Below are positions 35,376 to 44,455 of a stretch of 48,354 bases of DNA, one piece after another; positions within the stretch are counted from its first letter, which is position 1; the number at the start of each line of letters is the position of its first letter. A model generated the notes under the pieces. That model saw only the letters and a program-made list of their open reading frames with translations. It did no database searches and was not told where the DNA came from. Made by a program: the position numbers and the translations under genes. Source of the DNA: an uncultured Clostridia bacterium (GTDB taxonomy: Bacteria > Bacillota > Clostridia > Lachnospirales > Lachnospiraceae); contig CAMIZL010000016.1 of assembly GCA_946403295.1 (NCBI GenBank), positions 1 through 48,354 of the forward strand, written 5' to 3'.

Positions 35376-37451
35376 ATGAAGTTAAGCATTATCATACCGT
35401 ACTATAGGGGTGAACAATTTCTTCGTGACTGTCTTGCCGGGATCAGGGAAGGCGGATACGAAGATATTGAAGTGATAGTATGCGACGACGATCCCATGGA
35501 TCCGAGGGGCGTGGCGTTCTCTCGTAACAGGGGTCTCGAACGCGCACACGGAGACTTTGTGCTATTCCTTGACAGTGATGACTTTTTCCTCCCGGGCGAC
35601 ATCTCCCGCGCGATGGAGGAAGCAGAAAAGAATCCCGATGCGGTCACCGTTCTCGATCTGAAGGGAACGTTTTACTGCAGGGATGCCGTGATCGAAAAAA
35701 GAGTTCCCAAAACGTTCTTTGAGCTTGATCTGCCGATAGTGCAGAGGGCTGTCGGGCTTATGATCCCAATAAAACTGATCTCGGAAAAAAGATTCCCGGA
35801 GCGATTCAGATATTACAGCGAACTTCCGTTTATGACGGAGCTTTTGGAGTGCGCTTCTTTCGTTTTCACGAACGGGGTAACGTATTACAAAAGGATCCAT
35901 AACGATCCCGTCAATAACCCCTCGCTCTCGCAGGAGGAAAGCCCCGTAAGGATTGAGCAGTTCTGCGGTCTTTTCCTGGAGGCGGCCGGTATCGGACGTT
36001 CGGAAGGCGCGAGGCAACTTGCACTTTGCGCCGGAGATTTCTTTATGAAAGCTCTGACGAACGACAATTCCCCCGCGGGTCTCGGAAGAAGCGAGCATCT
36101 TACCCGGGGCGATGTTCCGGTCATAAAGAAGGCGTTGAGTGGTTTGGACATAAACGTTATAAAAGAGATCGCGGACAGGGAAAAGCGAAAGATACTGCGC
36201 GCGCTTTACGACGGAAGGCTGGGCAAAGCTCGCGGGAGGGCGAAGAGATACCTGTTCAAAAAGAAGAAAAAAGGGCTGTTCGGATCGAAAGATCAGTGGA
36301 GACTTGCTTTTTACCGCAAGATCGCGCTTCGCATGAGCGTAAAGAAGGAGCTCGTGTTTTTTGAGAGCTTTAACGGCGATCTTTACGGAGACAGCCCGCG
36401 ATATATATACGAATATTACATCGAAAACAATCCCGCGAAACGCAGATTCGTCTGGAGCATAAAAAAAGAGGGAAGAGCCGCGATACCCGGGTCGTGCGGG
36501 TTCGTCAAACCGGGAACCCTGCGGTATATGCTCGCACTTGCCCGCGCCGGGATACTTGTCAGCAATATGCGTCAGCCCTCCTGGTACGTAAAGCGTAAGG
36601 GCCAGTTCTTCTTTGAAACATGGCACGGGACGCCGCTTAAAAGGCTTGTTTTCGACATGGACGAGGTATATACGGCGAGCCCCGGCTACAAAAAGATCTT
36701 CTATGACCAGTCGCGCAAATGGGACTACCTGCTTTCCGGAAATCCTTATTCGACGGATATCTTCGAGCATGCGTTTATGATGCCGAAGGAGAAGATCGCA
36801 CAGCTCGGATATCCGCGAAACGACAGACTGAAGGCCGCAGGGGATCCCCAAAAGACAAAAGAGGAGCTAAGAAAAAAGCTCGGGCTTCCCGTCGACAAAA
36901 AGATCGTTCTTTACGCGCCCACGTGGCGTGACAACAAATTTAAGGGCAGCGGAGACTACGAGATGAAGCTGCCGTTTGAAAGGGGCTTCGGTGAAAAGCT
37001 TAAGGACTGCTTCTTTATCCTGAGACTTCATTATTTTGTCTCGGGGACCGACGGGCTAAAGGATGCGTTTGGCGGCAATGCCGTCGATATGAGCGCCTAT
37101 GATGACATAAACGATCTTTACCTCGCCAGCGACATGCTCGTCACCGATTATTCGTCCGTTTTCTTTGATTATGCGATACTCGGTCGCCCGATCGTCTTCT
37201 ACGCCTATGACGGCGATGAATACGCCGGGGAGCTCAGAGGCCTCTATTTCGACATGGAGAAATACTGCCCCGGGCCCGTTGTGAGAACACAGGACGAACT
37301 CGCGGAGGCAATAAATAAAGATACAGACAGTTACAAACCGTATCTGGAGCGTTATAATGCAATGGGGGACTTCTTCGGGGGTCCCGGGGATGCTCAGGCA
37401 TCCGAGAGGGTAGTCAGATTTATTGAGGAACAGTACAGTACAGAGATGTGA
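35376..37451 (+). CDS. Glycosyltransferase family 2 / CDP-glycerol glycerophosphotransferase fusion
   Basis: A 691-aa enzyme with the same two-domain layout as the protein at 19403 but compact. The GT-A domain starts LSIIIPYYRG and has LFLDSDDFF near residue 65. The TagF-like domain has ETWHGTPLKR near 414, APTWRDNKF and TDYSSVFFDY near 590, the last being characteristic of CDP-glycerol transferases. It probably adds a sugar and glycerol-phosphate units to the growing polymer. A basic stretch between the domains (KKKKKG) may help membrane association. Its stop is followed almost at once by the next transferase. Confidence 0.9.
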   Translation: MKLSIIIPYYRGEQFLRDCLAGIREGGYEDIEVIVCDDDPMDPRGVAFSRNRGLERAHGDFVLFLDSDDFFLPGDISRAMEEAEKNPDAVTVLDLKGTFYCRDAVIEKRVPKTFFELDLPIVQRAVGLMIPIKLISEKRFPERFRYYSELPFMTELLECASFVFTNGVTYYKRIHNDPVNNPSLSQEESPVRIEQFCGLFLEAAGIGRSEGARQLALCAGDFFMKALTNDNSPAGLGRSEHLTRGDVPVIKKALSGLDINVIKEIADREKRKILRALYDGRLGKARGRAKRYLFKKKKKGLFGSKDQWRLAFYRKIALRMSVKKELVFFESFNGDLYGDSPRYIYEYYIENNPAKRRFVWSIKKEGRAAIPGSCGFVKPGTLRYMLALARAGILVSNMRQPSWYVKRKGQFFFETWHGTPLKRLVFDMDEVYTASPGYKKIFYDQSRKWDYLLSGNPYSTDIFEHAFMMPKEKIAQLGYPRNDRLKAAGDPQKTKEELRKKLGLPVDKKIVLYAPTWRDNKFKGSGDYEMKLPFERGFGEKLKDCFFILRLHYFVSGTDGLKDAFGGNAVDMSAYDDINDLYLASDMLVTDYSSVFFDYAILGRPIVFYAYDGDEYAGELRGLYFDMEKYCPGPVVRTQDELAEAINKDTDSYKPYLERYNAMGDFFGGPGDAQASERVVRFIEEQYSTEM

Positions 37452-37468
37452 ATGATGGGGTGAAAAAA

Positions 37469-38770
37469 GTGAAAAACAAAAAAATTCGTCACATTAAGAA
37501 GTCGGCAAAGAAGGTACTTAAGAGCTTGGTCGTGACAGGTTACAGAGCACTTACGCGTATCGTTCCCGTGAAAAAAGGGCTTGTTGTCTTTGACAGCTTT
37601 ATGGGAAAGAGTTATACGGGTTCCGTTCGTGCCGTTTATGAATGGATGATGGCACATAAACCCGCGAAAGACTTTGAGCCTGTGTGGGTGTTCACTCGCG
37701 AGGCGCAGAGGAAGGGACTTCCCGAATCGCCCGACTGCAGGATCGTAACGTACGGCACGATCGAATATTACAGGCTCATGTCGCGTGCAGGCGTCTGGGT
37801 GTTTGACACGAGACACGAAGGCTATCTCATCAAGAAAAAGAACCAGCATTATGTCCAGACCTGGCACGGAACACCTCTCAAAAAGCTCGGCGTAGACATC
37901 GAGACATTCTCGATGAAGGGCGAGACGGAGGTATCGCAGAACTCATCCGCGCAGGAAGTCGAGCAGATAAAGAAAAAGGCACTCATGAATTACAGAGACA
38001 GAGTTGCCGCAGAAAGCAGAAAGTGGGACGTGCTCATAAGCGCTTCGCCGTTTACGACGGATGTTTTCAAGCGCTGCTTTGTATATTACAACGAAGTGCT
38101 TGAGTGCGGTTATCCGAGAAACGATGTGCTGTTTGCGGGAGAAAACGCTACAGGGACGGCTGCTTCAGGAAACGATGATACCCGGACGGCTGCGCCCCGA
38201 AAGAAGAATATTCTTTACGCACCCACGTGGCGCGATGACAACTACAGCGGCGAGGGCGGCTGGTACGGTTATGACCCGCAGCTCGACATCGAAGCCCTTG
38301 AAAAGGCACTCGGAGACGAGTATACGCTCACGGTCAAGCTTCATTATCTCGTGAAGTGCAAGAAGAGCACATTCCCGCAGAGCTCGATAAACAGCGGCTT
38401 CCTGAGAGTGACCGACAAGGCTGAGGACATGGCCGGCCTCATAAGAAAAGCGGACATACTCATCACCGACTATTCATCGGTAATGTTCGATTATGCCATC
38501 CTCGACAGGCCGATGTTCTTCTACACATACGACCTCGAACGCTACAGAGATGAGCTTCGCGGCTGGTATTTCGATTTTGAAAAAGAAGCACCCGGACCCA
38601 TGTCGCGTGACACGCAGGCCCTCATAAACGACATCCTGTCGATGAACGCGGATCCCGCCGAAAACGAAAAATGGGCGGAGAAGAGAAAGGCCTTCAAAGA
38701 AAGATTCGCGGCATTCGAAAAAGGATCCGCATCGGAATGTGTTGCCGAAAAGATCGAGTCATGGCTATAA
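37469..38770 (+). CDS. CDP-glycerol:poly(glycerophosphate) glycerophosphotransferase
   Basis: A 433-aa TagF/TagB-type transferase. Key motifs are QTWHGTPLKK near residue 130, APTWRDDNY and TDYSSVMFDY near 333. The N terminus is very basic (KNKKIRHIKKSAKK), as in peripheral membrane members. The GTG at 37469 is chosen because GGGGTGA lies 5 nt upstream; a GTG at 37448 overlapping the previous stop is the alternative and would add seven residues. It acts with its neighbours on the same polymer, by context. Confidence 0.88.
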   Translation: MKNKKIRHIKKSAKKVLKSLVVTGYRALTRIVPVKKGLVVFDSFMGKSYTGSVRAVYEWMMAHKPAKDFEPVWVFTREAQRKGLPESPDCRIVTYGTIEYYRLMSRAGVWVFDTRHEGYLIKKKNQHYVQTWHGTPLKKLGVDIETFSMKGETEVSQNSSAQEVEQIKKKALMNYRDRVAAESRKWDVLISASPFTTDVFKRCFVYYNEVLECGYPRNDVLFAGENATGTAASGNDDTRTAAPRKKNILYAPTWRDDNYSGEGGWYGYDPQLDIEALEKALGDEYTLTVKLHYLVKCKKSTFPQSSINSGFLRVTDKAEDMAGLIRKADILITDYSSVMFDYAILDRPMFFYTYDLERYRDELRGWYFDFEKEAPGPMSRDTQALINDILSMNADPAENEKWAEKRKAFKERFAAFEKGSASECVAEKIESWL

Positions 38771-38807
38771 ACATTAAAAGACACAAAAGATCTCTTAAGG
38801 AGTTATT

Positions 38808-40010
38808 ATGAAAGAAGCATTCATACGCGAGCTTAAACGCAAAACACTTTCGTTTATGCATAACGCGCAATATCTTGTCGGACGTCGCCGCATGGAGAAG
38901 ATCTTTGACGGTTATGACGCATCCGTTATCGAAAATCCGCCCATGAAGGGGACGAACACGATCGCGTTCGTGATCACAAGAATGGTTCGTTTCCACGGCG
39001 GACAAACTTCGGTCTTAAGACTCGGAACAAGGCTTGCGCAAAAAGGCATGAAAGTGCTTTATCTTATCTATAAGCCTCAAAGCGTTGCGGAGATGAAGCT
39101 ATGCGCAAAGGCTAATCTTGAGGGATATAAGGGCAGCTTCGCTTCTTTCGACAGCTTTGCTTCCGGCATCGGGAAGAAATATGTTATGCCCGACATCGTT
39201 GTGGCCACTTCGTGGGACACCGTTTCCTATGTGAAGAAGCTCGATACTTACAGGATGTATTTTGTTCAGGACTATGAGCCGTATTTCTATCAATTCGGTG
39301 AGGAGTTTTTGATGAGCCGCAGTACCTACGGACAGGGACTTCATATGGTCAGCCTCGGCGCATGGAACAAGATGATGATCGAAAAGGAAGCATCGCCCGT
39401 TTCGCCGGTCGACGAGATCTCATTCCCTTACGAGGCGCGCGAATACAGGGGCGTTCCGAGGGATTATGACGCTTACAGGGATAAAAAGACAGTCGTGCTC
39501 GCCGTTTATGTAAAATATTACGGCAAGCGGCTTCCAAACCTTATTCCCTACATTTTGACAAATACGGCAAACGAGCTGGGTAAGAAAGGTATCACGCTCG
39601 ATGTGCGTTATTTCGGCGAGGCCGGAACATACCGCATACCGGGAGGAAAAAATCTCGGTCAGCTCACACATGCCGAGCTCGCGAAGCTCTACAGTGAAGC
39701 GGATTTCGGAATGGTGGCTTCGATGAGCAACATTTCGCTCGTGCCCTATGAGATGCATGCTACCGGACTTCCGCTGATCGAGTTTAAGGAGGGGACATAT
39801 CCGTTCTTCTTCCCCGGGGATTCGGCACTTCTTGCTTCGATCAACGACAGGGACATCGCCGACATGCTGCTTGAAGCGATTGAAGATCCCGACAGGCTCA
39901 GGGCGATGAATGAGAAAGCCGGAGAATATATGAAGGGGCTTTCGTGGGAAAGGACCGGTGACGAATTCTATGAGATCGTTCATAAAGCGTTTGATGCCGG
40001 AAAGGCTTAA
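38808..40010 (+). CDS. GT-B glycosyltransferase, WsaF-like
   Basis: A 400-aa cytoplasmic glycosyltransferase. FVITRMVRFHGGQTSVLRLG near residue 50 is the N-terminal glycine-rich loop, and YFVQDYEPYFYQFGEEF near 150 matches the pattern of rhamnosyltransferases such as WsaF. The C-terminal part (EADFGMVASMSNISLVPYEMHATGLPLIEF) is the nucleotide-sugar-binding half of a GT4-like fold. The donor sugar is not certain. The ribosome site is AAGGAG. Its end overlaps the next gene by about 40 bp. Confidence 0.8.
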   Translation: MKEAFIRELKRKTLSFMHNAQYLVGRRRMEKIFDGYDASVIENPPMKGTNTIAFVITRMVRFHGGQTSVLRLGTRLAQKGMKVLYLIYKPQSVAEMKLCAKANLEGYKGSFASFDSFASGIGKKYVMPDIVVATSWDTVSYVKKLDTYRMYFVQDYEPYFYQFGEEFLMSRSTYGQGLHMVSLGAWNKMMIEKEASPVSPVDEISFPYEAREYRGVPRDYDAYRDKKTVVLAVYVKYYGKRLPNLIPYILTNTANELGKKGITLDVRYFGEAGTYRIPGGKNLGQLTHAELAKLYSEADFGMVASMSNISLVPYEMHATGLPLIEFKEGTYPFFFPGDSALLASINDRDIADMLLEAIEDPDRLRAMNEKAGEYMKGLSWERTGDEFYEIVHKAFDAGKA

Positions 40011-41238
40011 AGAGACATACAGAAGGCTGCGCGGCAGGATACTTCGGTTGTGCTTCACGGTCTTCGGACTTTTGCCCATCAAAAAGAACCGCGTTGTTTG
40101 CGAGAACGTCTGGGGTTACGGCGACAATCCGAAAAATATAGCGCTTGCGCTGCGAAAAGCGGACCCGGGTCTCGAGATCATATTCGCGGCCGGAGGAAAA
40201 AAGAGGAGCAAGGCACCCAAAGGGATTAAGCTTGTTACGTCGGGAAGCATCCGCGCGGTGTTTTATCTTGCCACGGCGAGGGTATGGGTCGACTGCAATC
40301 ATAAACCTTATTACGTTAAAAAGAGACCGGGGCAGTTCTATATGCAGACATGGCACGGCAGTCTGCCTTTGAAGAAGATCGAGGCGGATGCGACGGGACT
40401 GTCCGGGCAATATCTTAAAGAAGCGGCTTACGACACGGGTCTGGCCGATGTATTCCTCTCAAACAGTGAATTTTGCAACGAGATCTACAGACGCGCCTTC
40501 GGTTATAAGGGCAGGATCGAGGTGACGGGTTCACCGAGGCTCGACAACCTCCTCGGCGGGGCGGACAGAAAAAAAGACCGGGAATCCGCGCTCAGGGGTG
40601 AGGAGACGAGAGAAGAAGACCGCGAATCCGCGCTCAGGGGTGAGGAGACGAGAAAAAGCAGGATAATCGAGCGTCTGGGCATTTCGGGAGAAAAGAAGAT
40701 CGCGCTTTATGCGCCCACATTCCGCGGGGGCGGAGCGGACGCGGGCCCCGTCGATGCATTTGACCCTGTATCGGTATGCGCGGCACTTGGTGAGAGGTTC
40801 GGAAAAGAGTTTATCATGCTCGTCAGGCTTCATCCGCTTGCCGTTTCGCATGGGTGCACGGTAGGAAATACGGGAAACGTTCTTGATGTTTCCTCGTATC
40901 CCAATATCTATGAGCTTATGGAAGCGGCGGATGTTCTCATCACCGATTATTCCAATACAATGTTTGAATTTTCATACACGGGAAAGCCGTGTTTCCTTTT
41001 TGCGCCCGACAGTGAACGCTACAACAACGAAAGAGGCATGTATTTTGAGTACGACAAGCTTCCTTTCCCCATCGCGCGCACCGTTGGGGAACTTTGCGAC
41101 AAAATAAAAAACTGCGATGCCGGTCAGTATGCCGCGCGTGCGCAGGCATTTTACAAAGACCTCGGCGTCCGGGAAGACGGACGTGCATCGCAGAGAGCCG
41201 CAAGTATCATACGGCATGAAATATACGGAAATGACTGA
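39970..41238 (+). CDS. CDP-glycerol glycerophosphotransferase family protein
   Basis: A 422-aa protein, the most diverged of the four transferases: QTWHGSLPLKK near residue 126 and TDYSNTMFEF near 325 replace the canonical HGTPLK and YSSVFFDY, so the acceptor or donor may differ. A 42-bp duplication (40576-40655) encodes two copies of DRESALRGEETR between the two halves. The ATG at 39970 is chosen on GGTGA 8 nt upstream, giving a 41-bp overlap with the preceding gene; a GTG at 39958 and an ATG at 39994 are possible. It is the last gene of the cluster, convergent with clpX. Confidence 0.85.
   Translation: MRSFIKRLMPERLKETYRRLRGRILRLCFTVFGLLPIKKNRVVCENVWGYGDNPKNIALALRKADPGLEIIFAAGGKKRSKAPKGIKLVTSGSIRAVFYLATARVWVDCNHKPYYVKKRPGQFYMQTWHGSLPLKKIEADATGLSGQYLKEAAYDTGLADVFLSNSEFCNEIYRRAFGYKGRIEVTGSPRLDNLLGGADRKKDRESALRGEETREEDRESALRGEETRKSRIIERLGISGEKKIALYAPTFRGGGADAGPVDAFDPVSVCAALGERFGKEFIMLVRLHPLAVSHGCTVGNTGNVLDVSSYPNIYELMEAADVLITDYSNTMFEFSYTGKPCFLFAPDSERYNNERGMYFEYDKLPFPIARTVGELCDKIKNCDAGQYAARAQAFYKDLGVREDGRASQRAASIIRHEIYGND
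40576..40655. repeat. 42-bp in-frame duplication in a glycerophosphotransferase gene
   Basis: Units start at 40576 (GACCGGGAATCC) and 40618 (GACCGCGAATCC). They differ at only a few bases and add 14 residues to a charged linker. Confidence 0.85.
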
Positions 41239-41241
41239 TCC

Positions 41242-42744
41242 TTAAAGCGAACCGCCTTCGCTCACGGGAGGGATCATGGGTGCGACAGCCCCGTGAAGCT
41301 CGATCCTCGGGCCGCCTTTTGATTCGATATAATCGCGGGTGATCGTAACCCTGCCGATCGAACGGTCCTTGGGGATCTCATACATAATGTCGAGCATGAA
41401 TTCCTCGATGATGGAGCGCAAACCTCTTGCTCCCGTCTCCTTCTCAAGCGCTTTGTCGGCGATCGCCTCGAGCGCGTCGTCGTCAAACATAAGCTCGACA
41501 TCGTCAAGCGCAAGAAGCTTTTGATATTGCTTGAGGATCGCATTTTTCGGCTCGCTCATGATCTTGACGAGCATGCTCTTGTCGAGGCCGCTCAGGGTGT
41601 AAACAACGGGCAAACGACCGATAAATTCGGGGATCATGCCGAACTCGCGAAGGTCTTCGTTGTTTACATGTGAAAGAACGTCTTCTTCATCATATTTATC
41701 CGAAAGAATACTGTTAAATCCTATACCGCTTCCGGTGAGAAGTCTCTTTTTGATGATCTTTTCAAGCTCGGGAAATGCGCCGCCGCAGATGAACAGGATG
41801 TTACGTGTGTTGATCGTTGTCATGGGAACCATGGCATTCTTGCTCGTTGCTCCGACGGGAACCTGAACCTCCGCACCTTCGAGGATACGAAGGAGACCCT
41901 GCTGAACGGATTCGCCGCTCACGTCACGGCTGGTGGTGTTCTTTTTCTTTGCGATCTTATCGATCTCGTCTATGAAAACGATACCCGTCTCGGCACGCTC
42001 CACATCATTGTCGGCAGCCATAAGGAGCTTTGAAAGCACACTCTCGACGTCATCGCCGATATAACCGGCCTCGGTAAGCGAGGTGGCATCGGTGATCGCA
42101 AGCGGAACATTAAGTATGCGCGCGAGAGTCTGAACGAGATATGTCTTACCGCAACCCGTAGGTCCGATCATGAGCATGTTTGACTTGCCGATCTCGATGT
42201 CGCCCGAAGCGTCCTTTGTAACGCGCTTGTAATGATTATATACAGCGACCGAGATGACTTTCTTGGCTTTCTCCTGACCTATCACATATTCGTCAAGGGA
42301 TTCCTTGATCTTGTGGGGCGGAGGAAGCTTCCTGAAATCAAGCACATGTGCGGCATCCTCGGGATTGCCGGAAGCGGATGCCTCGGCATGCTTCTTCTTG
42401 AGGCGCTGACTTTTGGGAATGTCGCCGATATACCCGATGTTGAATCCGAAGGGATTGAAACCGCCGGGGTTGTCGCTGTTCTTGTCATTACCCTTAATGG
42501 GATTCATGTCAATGGGGAATCCGGGAATATCGCCCGCGTTCATGAGGTTGAAGGTCTTTTGCATGCAGTCCGCGCACACGCAGAAAGAACCTGCCATCTT
42601 CAAAAGACGTCCGGTCTGGCTTTCGGGCCTTCGGCACATGTAGCAGATGTCCTCATACTTGTTGTCATCATCGTTCTTGATGATATCGTTATTGTTGTTG
42701 TCAACGATATTGTCGTTTTCGTTAATGTTGTCTTTGTCGTCCAT
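41242..42744 (-). CDS. clpX: ATP-dependent Clp protease ATP-binding subunit ClpX
   Basis: AAA+ unfoldase that feeds proteins to ClpP. The zinc-binding domain has Cys34, Cys37, Cys57 and Cys60; Walker A is GPTGCGKT (194-201), pore loop GYIG (227-230), Walker B VFIDEID (256-262), ClpP-docking loop IGF (341-343) and arginine finger in EFIGRLPV (Arg377). At 500 aa it is about 80 residues longer than usual. The extra length is an N/D-rich stretch before the zinc domain (residues 1-30) and a glycine/asparagine-rich linker after it (about 75-125). It is 48 bp downstream of a sugar transferase, not beside clpP or tig. It could be the sole ClpX or a second copy. Confidence 0.93.
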   Translation of the reverse strand: MDDKDNINENDNIVDNNNNDIIKNDDDNKYEDICYMCRRPESQTGRLLKMAGSFCVCADCMQKTFNLMNAGDIPGFPIDMNPIKGNDKNSDNPGGFNPFGFNIGYIGDIPKSQRLKKKHAEASASGNPEDAAHVLDFRKLPPPHKIKESLDEYVIGQEKAKKVISVAVYNHYKRVTKDASGDIEIGKSNMLMIGPTGCGKTYLVQTLARILNVPLAITDATSLTEAGYIGDDVESVLSKLLMAADNDVERAETGIVFIDEIDKIAKKKNTTSRDVSGESVQQGLLRILEGAEVQVPVGATSKNAMVPMTTINTRNILFICGGAFPELEKIIKKRLLTGSGIGFNSILSDKYDEEDVLSHVNNEDLREFGMIPEFIGRLPVVYTLSGLDKSMLVKIMSEPKNAILKQYQKLLALDDVELMFDDDALEAIADKALEKETGARGLRSIIEEFMLDIMYEIPKDRSIGRVTITRDYIESKGGPRIELHGAVAPMIPPVSEGGSL

Positions 42745-42792
42745 ACAGATCTCCTGTTTCCGGCCGGTCGGCCGTATGCCGCGAGGGGCTTG

Positions 42793-44214
42793 TTAATATG
42801 CGTTTTTATTGATAAATCCTTTAAAAATCGTAAGGAAAAGTATCTTCAGGTCAAACCAGAAACTCCAGTTTTCGATGTAATAAAGGTCGTGGTCGATCCT
42901 GCCGCTGATGGAAGTGTCGCCACGGAATCCGTTGATCTGGGCCCAGCCCGTCATTCCGGGGCGAACCTGATGCTTGATCATGTAACGGGGAATCTCTTCC
43001 TTAAACTGTTCAACGAACTGAGGACGCTCGGGACGGGGTCCGACAAGGCTCATGTCGCCTTTCAGAACGTTAAAGAGCTGCGGAAGCTCGTCGAGACTCG
43101 TTTTGCGGATGATACGTCCGATCCCGGTCACGCGCTTGTCCTTCTTCGTTGTCCACTCCTTCTTTTCGGACTCTTCGTCCTGAACCGCCATGGAGCGGAA
43201 TTTATACATCTTAAATTCTTTGCCCGAAAGTCCGACGCGCACCTGGGAGAAGATGATCGGGCCTTTTGAGGTGCACTTTATAAGGATCGCTATAACCGCC
43301 ATCGGGATCGCGAAGATCACGGTAGCAACCGCTCCGAGGATGATATCGGAGATCCTCTTGACGGAAGCGTTGAAGAAATGGCTTAAAGGGACATTCCTTA
43401 TGTTGATAACGGGAAGTCCGCCGAGGTCTTCGATCGCAGGAACCGAAGAAACCACGTTGTTGTAGTCGGGAACGAATTTCGTGTGTACACCCGACTTCTC
43501 GCATATCTTAACGATCCTGGAGAGCTTTTTGTATTCTTCGACACTGAGCGTGACAACGATCTCATCTATTTGGTTCTCGGAGATCATATCCTCAAGCCCG
43601 GCGATCTCGCCGTATACTTTGATCCCGCTCTTGCAAACGGGTCCGTCGGGATTGTCGTCAAGGATTCCGAAGATCCTGTAACCCCATTCGGGATTGGCGT
43701 TGATCCTGTCTATATAGCCCTGCGCCGAAGGCGAATATCCGACAAGAAGAACATGTCGAAGGTTTTTTCCTTTTTTGCGGATGACCGACAGGATCTTTGA
43801 GTTCATAAGTCTGTATATGATCCCGAATATGACGTTTACAACCGCAAATATGATGTAGAACCATCTTGATATATCTTTCAGATTCTGAATGTAGATCAGG
43901 AAAGCAAAATAGAATATACCAAGGAGGTTGGCCTCTATAAGAGTGCCGATATTTTTAAATAATTTGTGTGAGCGATGAGTCTTGTACAATCCGCATATGT
44001 TGTAAATTATCAGATATCCCGGAACAATGGGGATAAGATTACGGATGTATGTCGGAAAACTCAAAAACCGTTCGCCGGGCGCTAAGGCCATGGAACTAAA
44101 TATGTACGGCAAAACATAAAAGCGAAGCGGGAAAGTCAGCATGTACGCTCCTATGATAAGTAAACCGTCCATTGTTATATGAAGCCTGTTGATGGCTGCC
44201 TGTGTATCTTTCAT
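42793..44214 (-). CDS. Polyprenyl-phosphate sugar phosphotransferase (WbaP/WcaJ type)
   Basis: A 473-aa membrane enzyme that transfers a sugar-phosphate to undecaprenyl phosphate, the initiating step of exopolysaccharide or capsule synthesis. About four N-terminal transmembrane segments and a CoA-binding-like domain ([16 protein letters not shown]) precede the catalytic domain: KRISDIILG, a membrane hairpin, [43 protein letters not shown] and RPGMTGWAQ. All family motifs are intact. It lies near the polymer cluster but on the other strand, with its own promoter, and is followed by clpX in the same transcript. Confidence 0.92.
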   Translation of the reverse strand: MKDTQAAINRLHITMDGLLIIGAYMLTFPLRFYVLPYIFSSMALAPGERFLSFPTYIRNLIPIVPGYLIIYNICGLYKTHRSHKLFKNIGTLIEANLLGIFYFAFLIYIQNLKDISRWFYIIFAVVNVIFGIIYRLMNSKILSVIRKKGKNLRHVLLVGYSPSAQGYIDRINANPEWGYRIFGILDDNPDGPVCKSGIKVYGEIAGLEDMISENQIDEIVVTLSVEEYKKLSRIVKICEKSGVHTKFVPDYNNVVSSVPAIEDLGGLPVINIRNVPLSHFFNASVKRISDIILGAVATVIFAIPMAVIAILIKCTSKGPIIFSQVRVGLSGKEFKMYKFRSMAVQDEESEKKEWTTKKDKRVTGIGRIIRKTSLDELPQLFNVLKGDMSLVGPRPERPQFVEQFKEEIPRYMIKHQVRPGMTGWAQINGFRGDTSISGRIDHDLYYIENWSFWFDLKILFLTIFKGFINKNAY

Positions 44215-44278
44215 TTATTACCTTTTGTATCTTCCTTTCAGGGTGTACGACAAAAACGTTGCCGCTTTCTTTGTACCG

Positions 44279-44307
44279 ATTCTACAATAAAGTGTCATTC
44301 AGTACAA
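44279..44307 (-). promoter_or_regulatory. Promoter for the sugar transferase-clpX operon
   Basis: On the minus strand TTGTAC (44302-44307), 17-bp spacer, TAGAAT (44279-44284). The start codon at 44214 is about 65 bp downstream. Confidence 0.7.
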
Positions 44308-44370
44308 TGTTTTTCGATTTTTCTTTACAGTTTTTTCACAGTCTAATCACACTTTCGGTTTAGACTCGAG

Positions 44371-44422
44371 TTGTGAAATAAATTTCCGACGCATGAAATA
44401 CGCGGTATATCGCGAATACCGC
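44371..44422 (+). promoter_or_regulatory. Weak promoter and inverted repeat before the HtrA gene
   Basis: TTGTGA (44371) and TGAAAT (44394) are 17 bp apart, a weak promoter guess. Just downstream, GCGGTAT (44402-44408) and ATACCGC (44416-44422) form a perfect 7-bp inverted repeat with a 7-bp centre. Its position about +1 to +20 would suit an operator or a small mRNA hairpin. No named regulator site is recognised. Confidence 0.35.
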
Positions 44423-44455
44423 ATCAATATATAAGAAAGACAGGTGACGATCTTC

